Positions 26,888 to 39,120 of a stretch of 64,000 bases of DNA are shown in pieces (the first letter of the stretch is position 1; the number at the start of each line of letters is the position of its first letter). The notes beneath the pieces were generated by a model. That model was not told the origin of the DNA, ran no database searches, and was given only the letters and a program-made list of their open reading frames with translations. The position numbers and the translations under genes are program-made. This DNA is from Capitella teleta (Eukaryota; Annelida; Polychaeta; Capitellidae), in NCBI GenBank assembly GCA_000328365.1, contig KB308469.1:44574-108573 (forward strand), read 5' to 3'.

Positions 26888-29800
26888 ATGGGTTCAGGTT
26901 CAAGTAAAACCAAATCCAAATCGTTGCGCAAGAAGTCGCTATCTGCCCGTGCGTCCACTGACTCAGGTATCAGCAGCAGTAGTTGCAGTCGGGAGAAAGC
27001 AGAGGGCACCACCATGCCTCTGTTCAAGCGACAGAGCAACGAGGCCAAAAAGAGGCTGCAGCATATGCTGTATATTGTCAGTATTCACAGAGCGACTTTG
27101 CGTTTTATTTAAATCTTTTTGTACCCAGGCCAAAGAAAGCCCTGAATCAAACTTCGACATCTCAGGCTGTGAAATCTCAGAGGTCAGAATTCACTACTTT
27201 AGAAATTATTGATTATCATGTTTATGTTGACAGTTCCCGTCCGGAATATTTCCTTTGTGCAAAGTTCTTCAGAAGGAGGTGCATTCAATTCTGAACAACA
27301 GAATTTCATTTTTTAAAGATTTCTTCTTCGGCAGTCTTTGATAGCTCACGATAACTGGTTAACTTCTTTGAAAGGGGGTGGACATCTACGCGATCTGTGC
27401 TACCTTAAGGTACGCTCATCTCTCCTCCCTCGTCAATTACCCTGTTTCGTATTCAGGTTCTGGACATCCACGACAATGAGATGAGTCACTTACCAGATGA
27501 CATCGGTTGCCTATCAGCACTACAAGTCCTACATTTGCAAAACAATAAACTCAAATCACTTCCCTCAGGTGTTGGTGAATTGAGAAACCTGCAAATCCTC
27601 AACTTGAAAGGTGAGCGAACGCCACAGTGCATGTCTCAACCGCTGTTCGTCTCCATTTCTCAGGAAACAAACTCAAGAACATTCCCTCGTCCCTCTCCGC
27701 ATTACAGCGTTTGCACACGTTGGATATTTCTCAGAATTATGTAACCGAACTCCCGAATGAGTTATGTAACATTCGGACCCTTGAAACATTGAATCTGGAC
27801 GCGGAACAGATGACGCACCCTCCGGCAGAAGTTTGCTCTGAGGGCACAGCGAGCATCATGCGATACCTCAGTCATGGTAAGGGTCGATTGTGCCATCTCT
27901 CATCGGTCATTCATTCCGGTTGAACGCAGAGATGGGCGTTGACTACAAACCTCCGTCCCATTTCTTGGCAGACGCCATGGCAACGGAAGACAAAACCGAC
28001 GCGGCTAAACGTAAACTGAAAGCAGACATGAATGCAGTCAATGTGAGATTTTGTTAGGCTTTTTTTTTCTTCAAAAAGTTCATGTTTTCTTGTGGTTGCA
28101 GGACACAGTTATGCAGTATGAGAACCTGAAGGTATTATAACCTAATGTAGGAATCAATGATTGTGTAATAATTAAGATGACGTAACAGGCGAAAAGAAAT
28201 GAAGAGAAGAAGTTGCTTGAGCAGCAGTTAGCTGATGATCAGAGATTGCAGGGCGAGTTGGCAAAGCTATCGGCAACAAAGAAAAAGGATGTACTCAACA
28301 CTTTGACAAAGGTACATCTGAATCTCATTGGTTTGCGTGAATTAGGCTGTTGACGTCAACAGGATCAAGAGAGAATTCAAGATGAGCTGAATTCTCTGCA
28401 ATTGGTGAAACAGGAAGAACACAGACGCCGTTTGAGATCGTTGAACGAAGGTGAAATTTATTATTGGCTTTATTTGATTAATTCTATATTTTTTTTTTCA
28501 TGTTTAAATTTCAGCTGAGGAGAATGCGATGCATTTAGTTTCTAAATTAATAGAAGTGAATGAGAAAGCCAACAGAACAGAGGAACTCTTAGACCAATTG
28601 GAACAAGAGAGGTGATTTGCTAGAAAACAAATTCATCTTTTAAATTGAATCGCAATTTTGTGTGCGGCTAGGATTCATACTGAGCAATGGTTTGTGGTGC
28701 GACAAGAAGAAATGAACAACATCAGAACGCAGGAAGTTCTGAGTACGTAGTGATGACATAAAAATGTATTTGGTGTTGAGTAACCTATCCTCAGATGCCA
28801 TGGAGTGCATCTTAGCAGAGAATAAAACGATGAGCCAATTGCTGGATGATTTCCGCCAGAAGAAGGCGCAAATAATTGAAAAAGCACGCGAAGGGTGTGT
28901 TCCTCTCGGTTGTGTTTTCTTTGTGTTATTTTCACCGTATCCTCAGAGCTTCGGAGGCAGACGATCAACTGCACACTGTGCTGAGTCTGAAGCAAAACGA
29001 ACAACTCATGTTGTTTGGAGAACTGCAAAAAATGGCAAGAGATAAACTTATTTTAGGTTTCATTTTAACACTTCCTCACAAACACAGGAAGACTTACAAA
29101 AAGAAGCGTTTGAAGTTCTGCAAATTCAGAAGGACGCTCGTCACAAGAGGATAGCCGGCCAAATTGACCTCATTGAGCAAGAGTTGGCGCAACTGACCGC
29201 CCTTGAGATCAGCCACAGGCAGCTCACCCACGATCTGCAAAAGGTTTGTTCCCGTCCTAATTATAACGAATGAATTGCAACATTTGCTTAGGACCTCCTG
29301 GAGGATAAGCGGAAGGAACTCACTCAGATGCTCATCACGTTGCTACGGCAACGGGATGAACGCCAGGAGGAACTCCGGAAGCGAATGGTCAGCATGCGTG
29401 CGTGCGTTCATTGTGAGATTGACGTGTTGATTGTAGGGGGAAATGGAGGAGCAGCGCCTGGATGACCAGATGGACTACTGGATCGTGCAATACCAGAGGC
29501 TCATGGATCGCAAACCTCCGTCTCTCGTCTGTCATGAAACAATGTTGGAGTTTGCGGTGGTGGAGATATTAGAGCGAGCAAGTGCTTCTGATTACATTTC
29601 TGCGTTTGCACGTCACCGCATCACGATTGAAACTCTGCTGGCGCTGACTGATGATGACCTCAGAATGGTAGGCCATTAGCGGAAGCAGTTTTACTCACTA
29701 ATTAGATTAATTTAGCTAATTAATGCGGAGTGCACTCTTTGGGAGGTTGTAATAATTTACTCACAAGGAAAATATTTGATATTTTTTTGAGGAATATGTG

Positions 29801-31363
29801 TCGTTTTTGACAGATGGGGATAAAGGAGTTAGGCGTCCGTAAAGCGATTTTACTCGAAGCAGAAAAATACAAACTGTTGAAGGATGAAGAAACGGCCGCG
29901 AACAAGTTGAAAATGCTAGAGACTGATGTTGATCCGAATGAGGTGAGTTGATTGCTCTCAAGATTCACTTCAAATAAATGCTTCCTCTCACCTCCAGACC
30001 TATTAATTCACACAAAATACAAACCGTTGATCACACGAACTTCTTCGGCATCATTGACAAACACCTTTCATTCAAACCTTACATAAACAAAGTCAACACA
30101 AAAATATCACAAATCACAGGCATCCTTAATAGACTCAAGCACCAATTTCCACAACACATCCTCCTAACAATTTATCAATCTCTCATCATCTCACACATCA
30201 CATACGGCGCTCTCACCTGGTCAAAAAGTCACCACATACACACATTAATAAAACAACAAAAGAAAGTAATCCGAACAATCACAAAATCCAAATATAACGC
30301 ACACACAGAACCTCTATTCAAACAAACAAATCTTCTTAAAATTGAGGATCTGCGAAAGCTCCTTGAATTAAAATTCTATTATAAGTGGAAGAGGTGGTGG
30401 CCGAGTGGTTAGCGTGCTCGCCTCGAAGAGGCTTGGCGCTGGCCACTAGAGGTTCGAAGCCAGCCACTAACCTTGTGTCCTTGGGTAAGGCACTTAACTC
30501 CTGCTTACCTCCTCGGACCACATAGGCCTTAGTTGCTTCAGGATTCCGAGGTTAAATAAGCCCCACGAAAAAAAAAGCCCCACGAGTGGAGTACCTCCGA
30601 ATTATTTCAGCACTTTTAATAGTGCTGGACGAGGAGATGATCGGTTGCGGGTCCCGCAAATCAAATCTCATTTCATCAATCAATATTCATATCAATGTTT
30701 AATAGAAAACTGCTATGTCTGCAATAACCAAAATTAATATCCTATCAATAGTTCTCTCTCCCACTCATGCTCGTTATCATTATCATCATGAATATTGTTA
30801 TCATTTCATCATCCCCCGGGGTGGCCAGCGCGAAAACGGACACTTGTTGTGCTTTAGCCTGGTCTCCCTGCATCATCATACTATCATTATTATCATTACT
30901 ACCATTAGTCTGCACCCGGAAGAAAAAAGAAAAAAAAAAAAGAATTTTTTTTTTAATTTATTTTATTTTTTTCTCCCCGTTTAATTCACATTGATGTATG
31001 TTGTTAAATAAATGATTTCTCTCTCTCTCTCTCTCTCAGAAGGGGGGAGTCCCTGGCGCTTCCGAAGGCGCTGAAGCAGCCCCACCTCGGAAGACCCCCA
31101 CTGCCCCCCTCCCCGTGTCAGAGGTCATCGCTCGAGGCATCAACTCAGAGTGCGTCATCTGTATGGAGAACGTGGTAGGGCATTACAGCCCTTTGATCTC
31201 ATCCACGCTGAATATCAATGTCTTTCAGTCGGAGCTTCTGTTTCTCAATTGTGGCCATGTTTGCTGTTGCGCTGGGTGCGGCATCAATCTGACGGATTGC
31301 CCGCTGTGTCGCGGAGAAATCGTTCAGAAGATCCAACTCTCTCTGGACAGCTCCTCAGGATAA
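26888..31363 (+). CDS. LRSAM1: LRSAM1-type E3 ubiquitin ligase (LRR, coiled coil, SAM, RING)
   Basis: RING E3 ligase known in vertebrates for TSG101 ubiquitination, endosomal sorting and bacterial autophagy. Twenty exons give 773 aa (human 723): 26888-27076, 27129-27182, 27234-27278, 27335-27409, 27457-27610, 27664-27876, 27930-28042, 28102-28131, 28189-28311, 28363-28450, 28515-28611, 28672-28742, 28795-28894, 28947-29034, 29088-29243, 29292-29387, 29437-29667, 29814-29942, 31040-31174, 31229-31363. Phases agree throughout. Order: a Ser/Lys-rich leader of about 42 aa beginning MGSGSSK; MPLFKRQSNEAKKRL, which aligns with the human start; leucine-rich repeats (VLDIHDNEMSHLPDDIG); a long coiled coil; a SAM domain (YWIVQYQRL to GIKELGVRKAILL); a PTAP motif in KTPTAPLP that would bind TSG101; and a C3HC4 RING (CVICMENV, LNCGHVCC, CPLCR). 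The intron at 29035-29087 is GC-AG, supported by a gap-free match to the human protein. Exon 8 is only 30 bp. Confidence 0.95.
29978..30720 (+). mobile_element. Non-LTR (LINE) fragment, C-terminal RT region
   Basis: Open frame 29978-30388 encodes a segment typical of the thumb/C-terminal part of Jockey/CR1-group reverse transcriptases: FFGIIDKHLSFKPYINKV, GILNRLKHQFPQHILLTIYQ, SLIISHITYGALTW, KKVIRTITKSKY, AHTEPLF and LRKLLELKFYYKW. It is interrupted by a SINE at about 30389-30576. Further LINE-like sequence seems to resume after it (RVPQIKSHFINQYSYQ, about 30650-30700). The 5' part with the catalytic RT motifs is missing. It is in sense orientation within the 1.1-kb LRSAM1 intron. Confidence 0.85.
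30389..30576 (+). mobile_element. tRNA-derived SINE, copy 2, nested in a LINE
   Basis: Same family as the copy at 20.4 kb: aagaggtggtggccgagtgg, B box aggttcgaagcc, ccttgggtaaggcacttaac, cctcggaccacatagg, and an A-rich tail. It splits the LINE fragment, so it is the younger insertion. It is in sense orientation inside the large intron of LRSAM1. Confidence 0.9.
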
Positions 31364-32705
31364 CATCATGAGGAGGCAAAGAGTTTGATCGTATTATTCC
31401 ATCCTGCAAATTGTGTTTCAGTTATAGTTGTAACTCCTTCTGAGTGATTGTGTTGATTTTATTTTTTGATTTGTCCTCTCACAAATGAACTCTGTTTTCA
31501 GTCAAATCTGGCATCTGAGAATCCCGAGTAATGAATTCAAAGTAATGCCAAATTACGCTCATTCAAGATGATATCACTGAAGTCTTATCTTATTCTATTG
31601 TTTTGTTTTGGGGTTTTTCGTTCAATCCTATTTCAGAGTTAAACATTGCGTAGTCAATGACCCTTGTTAAAGACCTGTAATAATACAGTACAATGAAACC
31701 CTGCTATTTGCTAACCAATTCTTTACTAGCCTCTGAGGAGTGCATATAACTTCCTAAACCTGCATAACTAGATTTTTTTTTTAAATTTTTATATAAAATA
31801 TAATTAATCAGCTGATAAATGGATTTTGTGCCATGAATTCACCCACATTGTCCATTCCCTTTGATATTAATATCATAAATATTTTCTATCAACAGAATAT
31901 AAATGTTAAGTATACTAATTAAATTAATTATCGTCGTTAACATCATAAACAGCATTCAATATTAAGGTCACAGAGTTACCCATAATAATTTCTCCTATGC
32001 ATTCAATTAAACTGAAAAGCCTGAGCCAAAAAGCACTTCTTTTTATTTTAAATCAACTGCTGTTTTTCCCTGATTTCTCTTCTTGTTTCATTGCTGCGAT
32101 TTCTGCTTTCAGAGACTCGAGATTAAATTTCAAAGTGGCCTTCTGAATTCTGATACTTGCTTCAATCAAATGATCCTCTCCTCTTTGAATCAATTAATAA
32201 GCTTGTCCTCACTGTATCATTCTGAGCACTAGTGACTGGTCACGTATAATCGATTGTAGTCTAATGTTGTGCATCATTTAGTCTTTCTGGTTTATCACAT
32301 GACCCTGGTCACGTGACTTGGGTGTGCTAAGAGTTGCTGTTTTAAAGCACTTGTGTCTGCAGCTGTTCTCTGCCATGAATGTTTGATCCTTGAATCATTG
32401 CAATCATAAATGTTTTTACCAATTTCTTCTTTTTCATTGTGTTCTTCACATTTAATCCGGAATAAATTTTTAAGGTCTTTGAATCTTTGTTGAGTTCCAT
32501 TTCATATGAACAATACCAATTCATTTTCGCCTTTCAACCAGCAGCTCATGCGTCATGAGCTCATTATCCTCGCGTATTCGAGACAAACTCCCCATGAAAA
32601 CTCTCACTCAGAACAGACACAAAAATGGTAAAATATTTCCAGGCTTATTTCTTTTATACACAGCAGAGGAACACAGCGGGCAGAGCAATACAAAGTCCTG
32701 AACAT
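31364..32705. other. LRSAM1 3' flank and spacer to POLE3
   Basis: Holds the 3' UTR of LRSAM1 and, from the other side, that of POLE3. AT-rich, no further gene seen. No unambiguous poly(A) signal was chosen. Confidence 0.5.
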
Positions 32706-33262
32706 TCACGCATCTTCCGCCTCCCCTTCGCTTTCCTCCTCCTCCTCAACCCCACCTCCTCCCGCTGCCTCCTCTTCCATCTCCTCCTCTTCATTTTCTT
32801 CCGTTTTCTCTTCTCCTTTCTCCTGTGTTTTCTCCTGTTTCCTCTTTTCCGTTGCTTCTTTTTTATCTTTCTGACTTTTTTTGTAAGCTGAGATAAAAGA
32901 AGAAGATTAGCAAAAGCCTCAAACGGCACAGACGACGCACCTTCTAAACTCTTCTTCAAGGGTTCCACCAGTTCATCAAATTCCAGTTCCGTCATAGAGT
33001 CCAAGACGTCCTGTCCGCTGATCATTTTGCGTTTGTTTTGCTGTGCAAAATTGTTGGCACACGAAGTGGCGTAAAGTACAAAAACGCTGGCTGCCTTTGA
33101 AATGGCTAAACGCGCATCCTTGGAAACATTCACCCCATCAGGGATCTGCAATGCGAGAGATGAGGTCACAACAGAGGTCATTCAGGGGTCACTCACTGCA
33201 TCTTTGATGATTCTGGTGATGATGGAGTTGGGCAGATTCAAGTCTTCAGGTCGTTCAGCCAT
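32706..33262 (-). CDS. POLE3: DNA polymerase epsilon subunit 3 (CHRAC17-type histone fold)
   Basis: Small histone-fold protein that pairs with POLE4 in DNA polymerase epsilon and with CHRAC15 in the CHRAC/ACF remodeller; nuclear. Three exons: 33262-33197, 33145-32941 and 32887-32706, separated by introns of 51 and 53 bp. The product is 150 aa (human 147). It starts [12 protein letters not shown] like the human protein, then carries the H2B-like fold ([47 protein letters not shown]). It continues [18 protein letters not shown] and ends in a long acidic tail rich in Glu, as in other POLE3 proteins. A longer unspliced frame running through the tail region is a basic shadow and is not used. The gene is convergent with LRSAM1. 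Confidence 0.97.
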
Positions 33263-33780
33263 TTTGTTGAGAATCTAAGAAAGCAAGAGGTGAGAGGTCA
33301 AATTAGCTGCATGCAACAACACTTCAACTTCAACATTGCTCTGTGAATCATGACAATCTAAATCCCAAAACCTGGTCCAATTTTATGACTGGAATGATTG
33401 AGGTCAGTTTGAAGACAACACCACAATACTGTGACCACAGTCACAGTATACACTCACAGTGTGACTCTGAGTCTGATGGTGCGTTCTTTCGTTCTCAACA
33501 AGTCGGAATTACGAGGTCGTCATTAGATTAGACAGAGATATCGAGATGTAATTCAGACTTCCGATTATGCGCACAGAACATTCAGAGAGCTGCATCTGGG
33601 AGGAGGTATACTTCTACGCAAACAAGAACAAGCTGAATCTTGCCTCATGCCATCACCATTGCAAACGGTTTACAGTGAAATACGAATATCTCTTTTCGAG
33701 ACAAATATTTCTTATCTTATCTTAGGAATGAGCATCCCTTAACTTGTGATCCCGAGTTGCCGAAAATTAAAAAACCATAA

Positions 33781-34493
33781 CTGACTCCTAAGGCGACAAA
33801 GAATTAAAATTATGGTTTACGGATTTTTTTTCAGGAAAAAGGCAAGTGGGCGGTGGGGAAAAAAAAAGAAAAAAAAAAGAGGGAAAATGGGTGGTAGGGA
33901 GAAAAAAAAAAACCAGGTTGGGGCTCATGACGCGCTAATGCTGCTTCATATTAATGTATTAAGGAAATGAAAACTGCAAACAAAATCCTCAAGGAAGCAT
34001 TCATTTCTTGTTCTTCAATGAATTTCGTGTGATGGGCTTGAGCCCCTGATCAAAACAATGATGGCACATGGGCCGAACTAAATTAAATTGTTGCCCCAGC
34101 CGGGCCATCTCCTCTTCCGCCAGTTCCTGGTCCCCAGACGGGCGTGAACATGGTCAGTTTGGCTGTAATAAATTGGTTTTAGGCAATAAATGAATTTATA
34201 AAAGATCTTATCAAAACCCTACCAGAGTAGTATTGCGTTTCAATCTACCCTCATTTTATATCTACCCTCCCTATTGAAGCTGATTTCAACCAATCAGAGG
34301 CCGAGATGTTGAGAAATGAGAATGTATAGCATCACTCACTTGCTACGTTATGATTCGAAGCAGCTTCCCAATAAAACCATGCTCATTTTGATTATTTATG
34401 TATGCGAGAACTTTTTTTTTTCCACTTCGTGAAAAAAAACGACCGGCGGATCCGTAAACCACAATTTTAATTCTTTGTCGCCTAAGTTAGGAG
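33781..34493. mobile_element. Non-autonomous element with ~43-bp inverted ends
   Basis: The left end (ctgactcctaaggcgacaaa, then gaattaaaattatggtttac) is repeated in inverse at 34449-34493 (gtaaaccacaattttaattc, then tttgtcgcctaagttaggag). Ends match closely with a small gap. The interior has A-rich and G-rich runs and no protein frame. Target duplication unclear. Confidence 0.7.
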
Positions 34494-35716
34494 TGAGAGT
34501 CCTAACTAGTCCTAAGTCGGCGAGTGTGACCAGGCAAATCTTACAGGTCCTATTCTGGTGGGTGAGGAGATGGAGAGAGGAGAGGGGAGATGAGAATTTG
34601 GTGGAGGGAGTCTTGGGGTTCGTAGTAACATCACTGTTACATCAGCGGACCTGGCACGACTGGTGTTGCGGAGTGTGGGAAAGATTTGGAGGGAGCGATG
34701 GAGGAAAGAGGGAGAATGATAAAGGGCAAGGCCCTGGTCTGACGTTTGCGAGAGAATGAAAGTGTAGGTGGAGGTGTTTGTTCTATTACTATAATTTTGA
34801 AGTATTTCTTTTGGTTGGTTTATGAGTTATCCAGTCAGTAGCAAGCTAGTGCTGATGCTTTTGGTTGGTCTAATTGATGCAATAATGTAGACTGTGGTGT
34901 AGTGTATTGTTATGTTACTTTACAACTTACTCCTGCATAAATCATTTTGTGTGGAGGGCTACCAGGCGGCATCCATGCGTACTATGACCGAGTAGAGCAA
35001 CGAGTATCTTCTGGTTACATGCAGTCATTCCAAGTCTATCTTTGAGGTACTAATATACTTCTAGTATCAGAGTACCGTCAATAAATCATTCATTCATTTT
35101 ATGTTATTTTATTTTTAACCTATATTTACATTTATACCTTATTTATCTATATACTTGTTATCATTTTGTTCTGTTGTTTTGGGGTAGGGGTTATATTGTT
35201 TGGTTGGTTATTCCAGTTTAGTTTTCTTTCAGTTATTTCTGTATTATTTATGAGGATATATCTTTTAGAAATAGAAGGTATATAAAAAGAGAAAGTGGAA
35301 CGTCGAATTGTAACAGTCAGTGTCACAGTGCACAAAAAAAAAAGACACTTTAATTCCAAATAACCTGAGGCTGAACCTGTCACCTTAGTTCCCCAACTTG
35401 CCAAGCCGTGGCGTAGTCTATAATTATAATACACTAGACTAGTGTTGGAACTGCTCCGCTACCCTTCTCAGGCTTCTGTCCCTTGGGTAGCTCCCCATGG
35501 GTAGCGGAGTAGTTCGCACTACGCTACGGCTTGGGGAGCTATCCCTTGGGGAGCTATTCCTACACTACTCTTAAAATCGGATCAAATCAATCATTAAGTT
35601 TGAATATCAAGCTCCAAAATCCATAAAATTATGACAAAGTTAAATCTATGCAATAATCGCTTGGAAAAAACTTCGCTTTGAATGAATAATAGAAAAAAAT
35701 TTGTATATTGCAAAAT

Positions 35717-35775
35717 AGCTGACATACTACAGCGAGCCCGATGGGTCTACAGACCTCGCCCGAGAATCTGTGCTA
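35717..35775 (+). repeat. Short dispersed element agctgacatactacagcgag
   Basis: Begins agctgacatactacagcgag and ends agacctcgcccgagaatctg tgcta. Shares both ends with copies at 26398, 39561 and 39692. No promoter or coding content is visible. Confidence 0.8.
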
Positions 35776-36664
35776 ATTGCAAAATAACAAAAAAGCCCAC
35801 CACTTTTCACTAAACTTCCGCTGTGCATATTTCGTCCCCGAAATGAAGTGTCTTCATAGGATACGTTATGATTACAAAAAACATGAAGCCACGGAATTTG
35901 CGCAAATTTATTTGATAAGTCAGGTCAGGTGAAGTCAAAAGATTTAAGTCCTTTTGTGTCAGGACGGGATTGTCCTCAGAGCAAGAAATTAAATAATAAC
36001 TAAATGGAGTGAGATAAAGAAAGTTAAGATATGTAATCATAAGGAGATAACAAACATTAAATAAACATAACGATAAACTTAACAAGTATTTCAAGTATTT
36101 GAACTGAAAGGTTGGCGTTAAGTGAAAACATTTTATGAATATAAATGAATATAAAATCGAAGGACATATAGTGAAAAATCATATTTTATTCCAAACAGCC
36201 TGAATGTATGTATCCAGTTGAAAATTACAATTGTGGTATTAATGGTATGTAGAATGACGTATATATAGTGAAAAACGGTTGTCACTCTGAAATCCAACAA
36301 CATCGATCCTAACAAAGGAATCATGGAACATGCAAACAACAACACACATGAATCAGTGATGTACTGGAATGCTGTCAGTACTTAATTTCGCCTGAATTCC
36401 GCACTTCGTATGGCTCCGCATTTTAGTCACAATTTGTATTTTACCATGACGCCATCCGCATTCAGTAAATAGCAAAAGTACGTGAAACGTTTTGATTGAC
36501 TGGTTGATTAGGGATAAAATTCAATTTCAAATGTTTATAACAGGTTCTCACGATTAATGTTCGCAGATTTTGACCACAAATGTATTGGACGATTTTTGTG
36601 CAATAATTGATATAATGAATGATCTACATAACATAACGTCACATCAGGTGGAAGCTAGACGACA

Positions 36665-36912
36665 ACATTGTGAGTTTGTGACCTGATCGTGACCAGGGTT
36701 AAGAGTACCATTATGATTGTAATCGAGCGAACTATTATTATTAAAACCGGATGTTGTCAATAATGCAGCTCTCGACAATTCGCAGTAAATTCGTAGCGGT
36801 TGTGGTGTAACAGTGTGCAGGCGTATCGACATGAATTTGACGATTCTGATTGGAAGAAATTTAGACTGTCCAATCACGAGTCAAAGAAGTGTGTCTGAAG
36901 TGATATCAATGG
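36665..36912 (-). repeat. Composite repeat, copy 2
   Basis: Plus-strand 36745-36912 matches the body of the 14.5-kb copy (aaccggatgtt, attcgcagtaaattcgtagc, aatttgacgattctgattgg, gtccaatcacgagtc, gaagtgatatcaa). The adjoining 36672-36722 matches its tRNA-like part in decayed form (cctgatcgtgaccagggtta), so the two blocks moved together at least twice. The B box is no longer clear in this copy. Confidence 0.75.
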
Positions 36913-37138
36913 TTGGCGTCCTCAGACACCAACCCCAACACAAATAAAATTATAGGGAAATGGAGCAACCAAGGTATAATAAAGGAACAAAATAAATAAA
37001 TAGCACGGATGCATAAAAACCATAATGCCAAAAAAAGCCCAGACGAGCAAAAACACCCCCCCCCCTCCTCCCCCGAAAAACTCTTGCTTCCCAATTCATC
37101 TCTCCCCCTACTCTCTTTCTCTCTCATGTTTCTCTCTT

Positions 37139-37493
37139 TGTCACATGCTCGGGGTGGGTAGGACACACATTCTCCGTCTAATTGGCCAGCATCGCGATCC
37201 AGTCCCTGTATTAGGCAGCCTTTTGGGCTAGCCAAGGAATGACGAACTGCTCTGGTTACGTGAAGTGGTCGACGTAGAACTCCCCGATTTACAACGAACG
37301 CTTTCTTTTATTGGAGAAATCGAGCACAGGTGGAGATTGATTACAGGGTGCGGGCGTTTTACAGCCCAACCTTTACAACATGGGGTTACGTAATACATCG
37401 TAAATACATAAAATCAGGTGTCACAGGTGGTCAAGCAAAATGAGAAACTAATTAAACATTTAAATTGGTTTGGGGACAGGGGTAACCGCGACA
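37139..37493 (-). mobile_element. Solo LTR of an LTR retrotransposon, copy 1
   Basis: A 355-bp copy on the minus strand with TG...CA ends (tgtcgcgg to gtgaca) and a 4-bp target duplication TCTT on both sides. No internal coding part remains, so it is a solo LTR, a fossil. Close to 90 percent identical by eye to the copy at 45.5 kb. Family within LTR retrotransposons cannot be told; the 4-bp duplication fits Ty3/Gypsy among others. Confidence 0.8.
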
Positions 37494-37542
37494 TCTTTCC
37501 CTCCGTATCGCACCAGACTTCTCAAGATTAAACATAGTGTAC

Positions 37543-37940
37543 AGGTTGAGTGCGTTATGAATGGGTGGCGGTGGCTTTTTGCGTGTTTTGGTCGTTTTCC
37601 TGCGTCTCCGTCTCAAATACATCATGCATACAAGTTTTCATTCTGATTACAACACACGCAAACGGTATGATTCATTGATCAATAATCATTCTTGATTGTA
37701 TATAGTCATAGGCGCACCGTCACAAGACTATTTTATCACTTCATATCTGTCGGTTTATCGTTCGTGTTGATCATTTGGATTCAACAATCTACAAGAATGT
37801 ATGATGCACCAGTTATCAAAAATACCCGGGAGTTACGTAATTCAGAGCATAGATGATAAGCATGGCTCAACGAGCGCAATCTCACAATTGATTGTAGTGT
37901 TACATTTTATGTTCACCCATATATAGGGGGTTTAAACATC
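37543..37940 (+). repeat. Dispersed repeat block B, copy 1
   Basis: About 390 bp, starting acaggttgagtgcgttatga and continuing past gcgcaatctcacaa. It is present again, inverted and well over 90 percent alike, at 45.86-46.26 kb. It carries no protein frame of note. It sits 50 bp from the solo LTR. Confidence 0.85.
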
Positions 37941-39120
37941 AGGTGAGTTTTGCATAATTAGCAATGATCATTACGATGACCGGAATGTAACATTGCAGAT
38001 CCTACTGGACTACGCGACGATCAATAATTGGCTTAATAATTAGATCATCCATGTTTAGGTCTACGGGTATATTCTACACAGCCTCCCTAAGGATAATTAC
38101 GCTAAATCCCTATATTTCTCTATAACCCTACATTTGTATTGGATAGGGTAGATATAATTATTATTCAGCTAAAAGAGCCGATCCCTTGGAGTCGACTGTC
38201 GCTCGTAGACCGCGCCACCTGTTGGCATAATAATTATTGCATTGTTGGGACCATCAGACAGACGCCTGGCAGCTAGACATCACCTTATTCCGCGATTGCG
38301 TAACAACCACGTGATCGAGGGGCATGGAGCTATTGCAGTCGGCCCATGCAATACCTCTACCGGTGTACCTACTGAGTGTTCAACGACCTGCTCAATTTCT
38401 ATTGAACGGGTGATCTGGCCACCCCACACAATATATTCACACAACCACGCGTTCAAGATGGTCGCTCTGATCAGGCGATCATCATTGTCAATACTTACAG
38501 GTTATTTAATTACAGGTCCTCTTCTGATCTTCAGGCTTAAATAGCCTCTTACGACCAGCTCCTTTTATTTATTTTTATTTTGTTACATAAAAAGAAAACA
38601 AAATTAGCAACAAAATTTGAGTTATTTGACCCACATATGAGGAATTTACATAGCTCGTCTTTCAAACAGATCTTTTGAGGAGGAGGAAGAAGAAAAAATG
38701 CTATCCACCACCCACTGAAATACTGTAATTTTGTGTCACAATAGTATACTAGTAGTTTACTACGAGCGGCGTCACCAGGCATTTATGCAAATGAGGCAGC
38801 AGAACGAGGAATCATTATTTTCGTCGCTCGCCCGTCACCCCGTCTGTCCCAGATGATAAAAAATAGGTATATCTGTATAACCCATATTTGTGTCCCAATG
38901 ATAGATAAGATACGTCTCGTTAGATTACTTCAATGAGTTTCCTCTAATTCGAGAGGTCGTCTTTGGAGGATCCTGCCATGACCCTCTTATTCAGTTCAAC
39001 AACAAATGAGTGCCATTTTAGCATGAATGAAAATCACACGACATTTCGTCCTTGACATTTAACCTCATATGACCTAGTTTTGCTCAGTCAGCACATCGTC
39101 ACATGCACAAAAGGAAGGGC
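37941..39120. other. Spacer before INSIG, with a small dispersed repeat
   Basis: A stretch at about 38018-38090 (ataattggcttaataa, atccatgtttaggtctac) recurs near 60970-61030. No gene called. The open frame at 38242-38544 shows no known domain. Confidence 0.45.

Larger units (their letters stand above)
33263..36650. other. Gene-free region between POLE3 and the repeat cluster
   Basis: No gene recognised. Contents: a possible retroposon end with tatcttatctta tail near 33690-33725; a TIR element at 33781-34493; a candidate retroposon 3' end near 35085-35100 (gtcaataaatcattcattca); an inverted repeat ctccgctaccc / gggtagcggag at about 35454-35506 with nearby cccttggggagct repeats; and a dispersed short element at 35717-35775. 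Confidence 0.5.

Noticed and set aside
32654-32890. Lys/Arg-rich C-terminal extension of the POLE3 frame
   Set aside because: It is unspliced read-through. Splicing at 32940/32887 gives the family-typical acidic tail instead.
34475-34759. Plus-strand open frame of 94 codons
   Set aside because: It starts inside the inverted end of a repeat and shows no domain.
38242-38544. Open frame of 100 codons upstream of INSIG
   Set aside because: No known domain; the neighbouring sequence is repetitive, so coding status is not supported.
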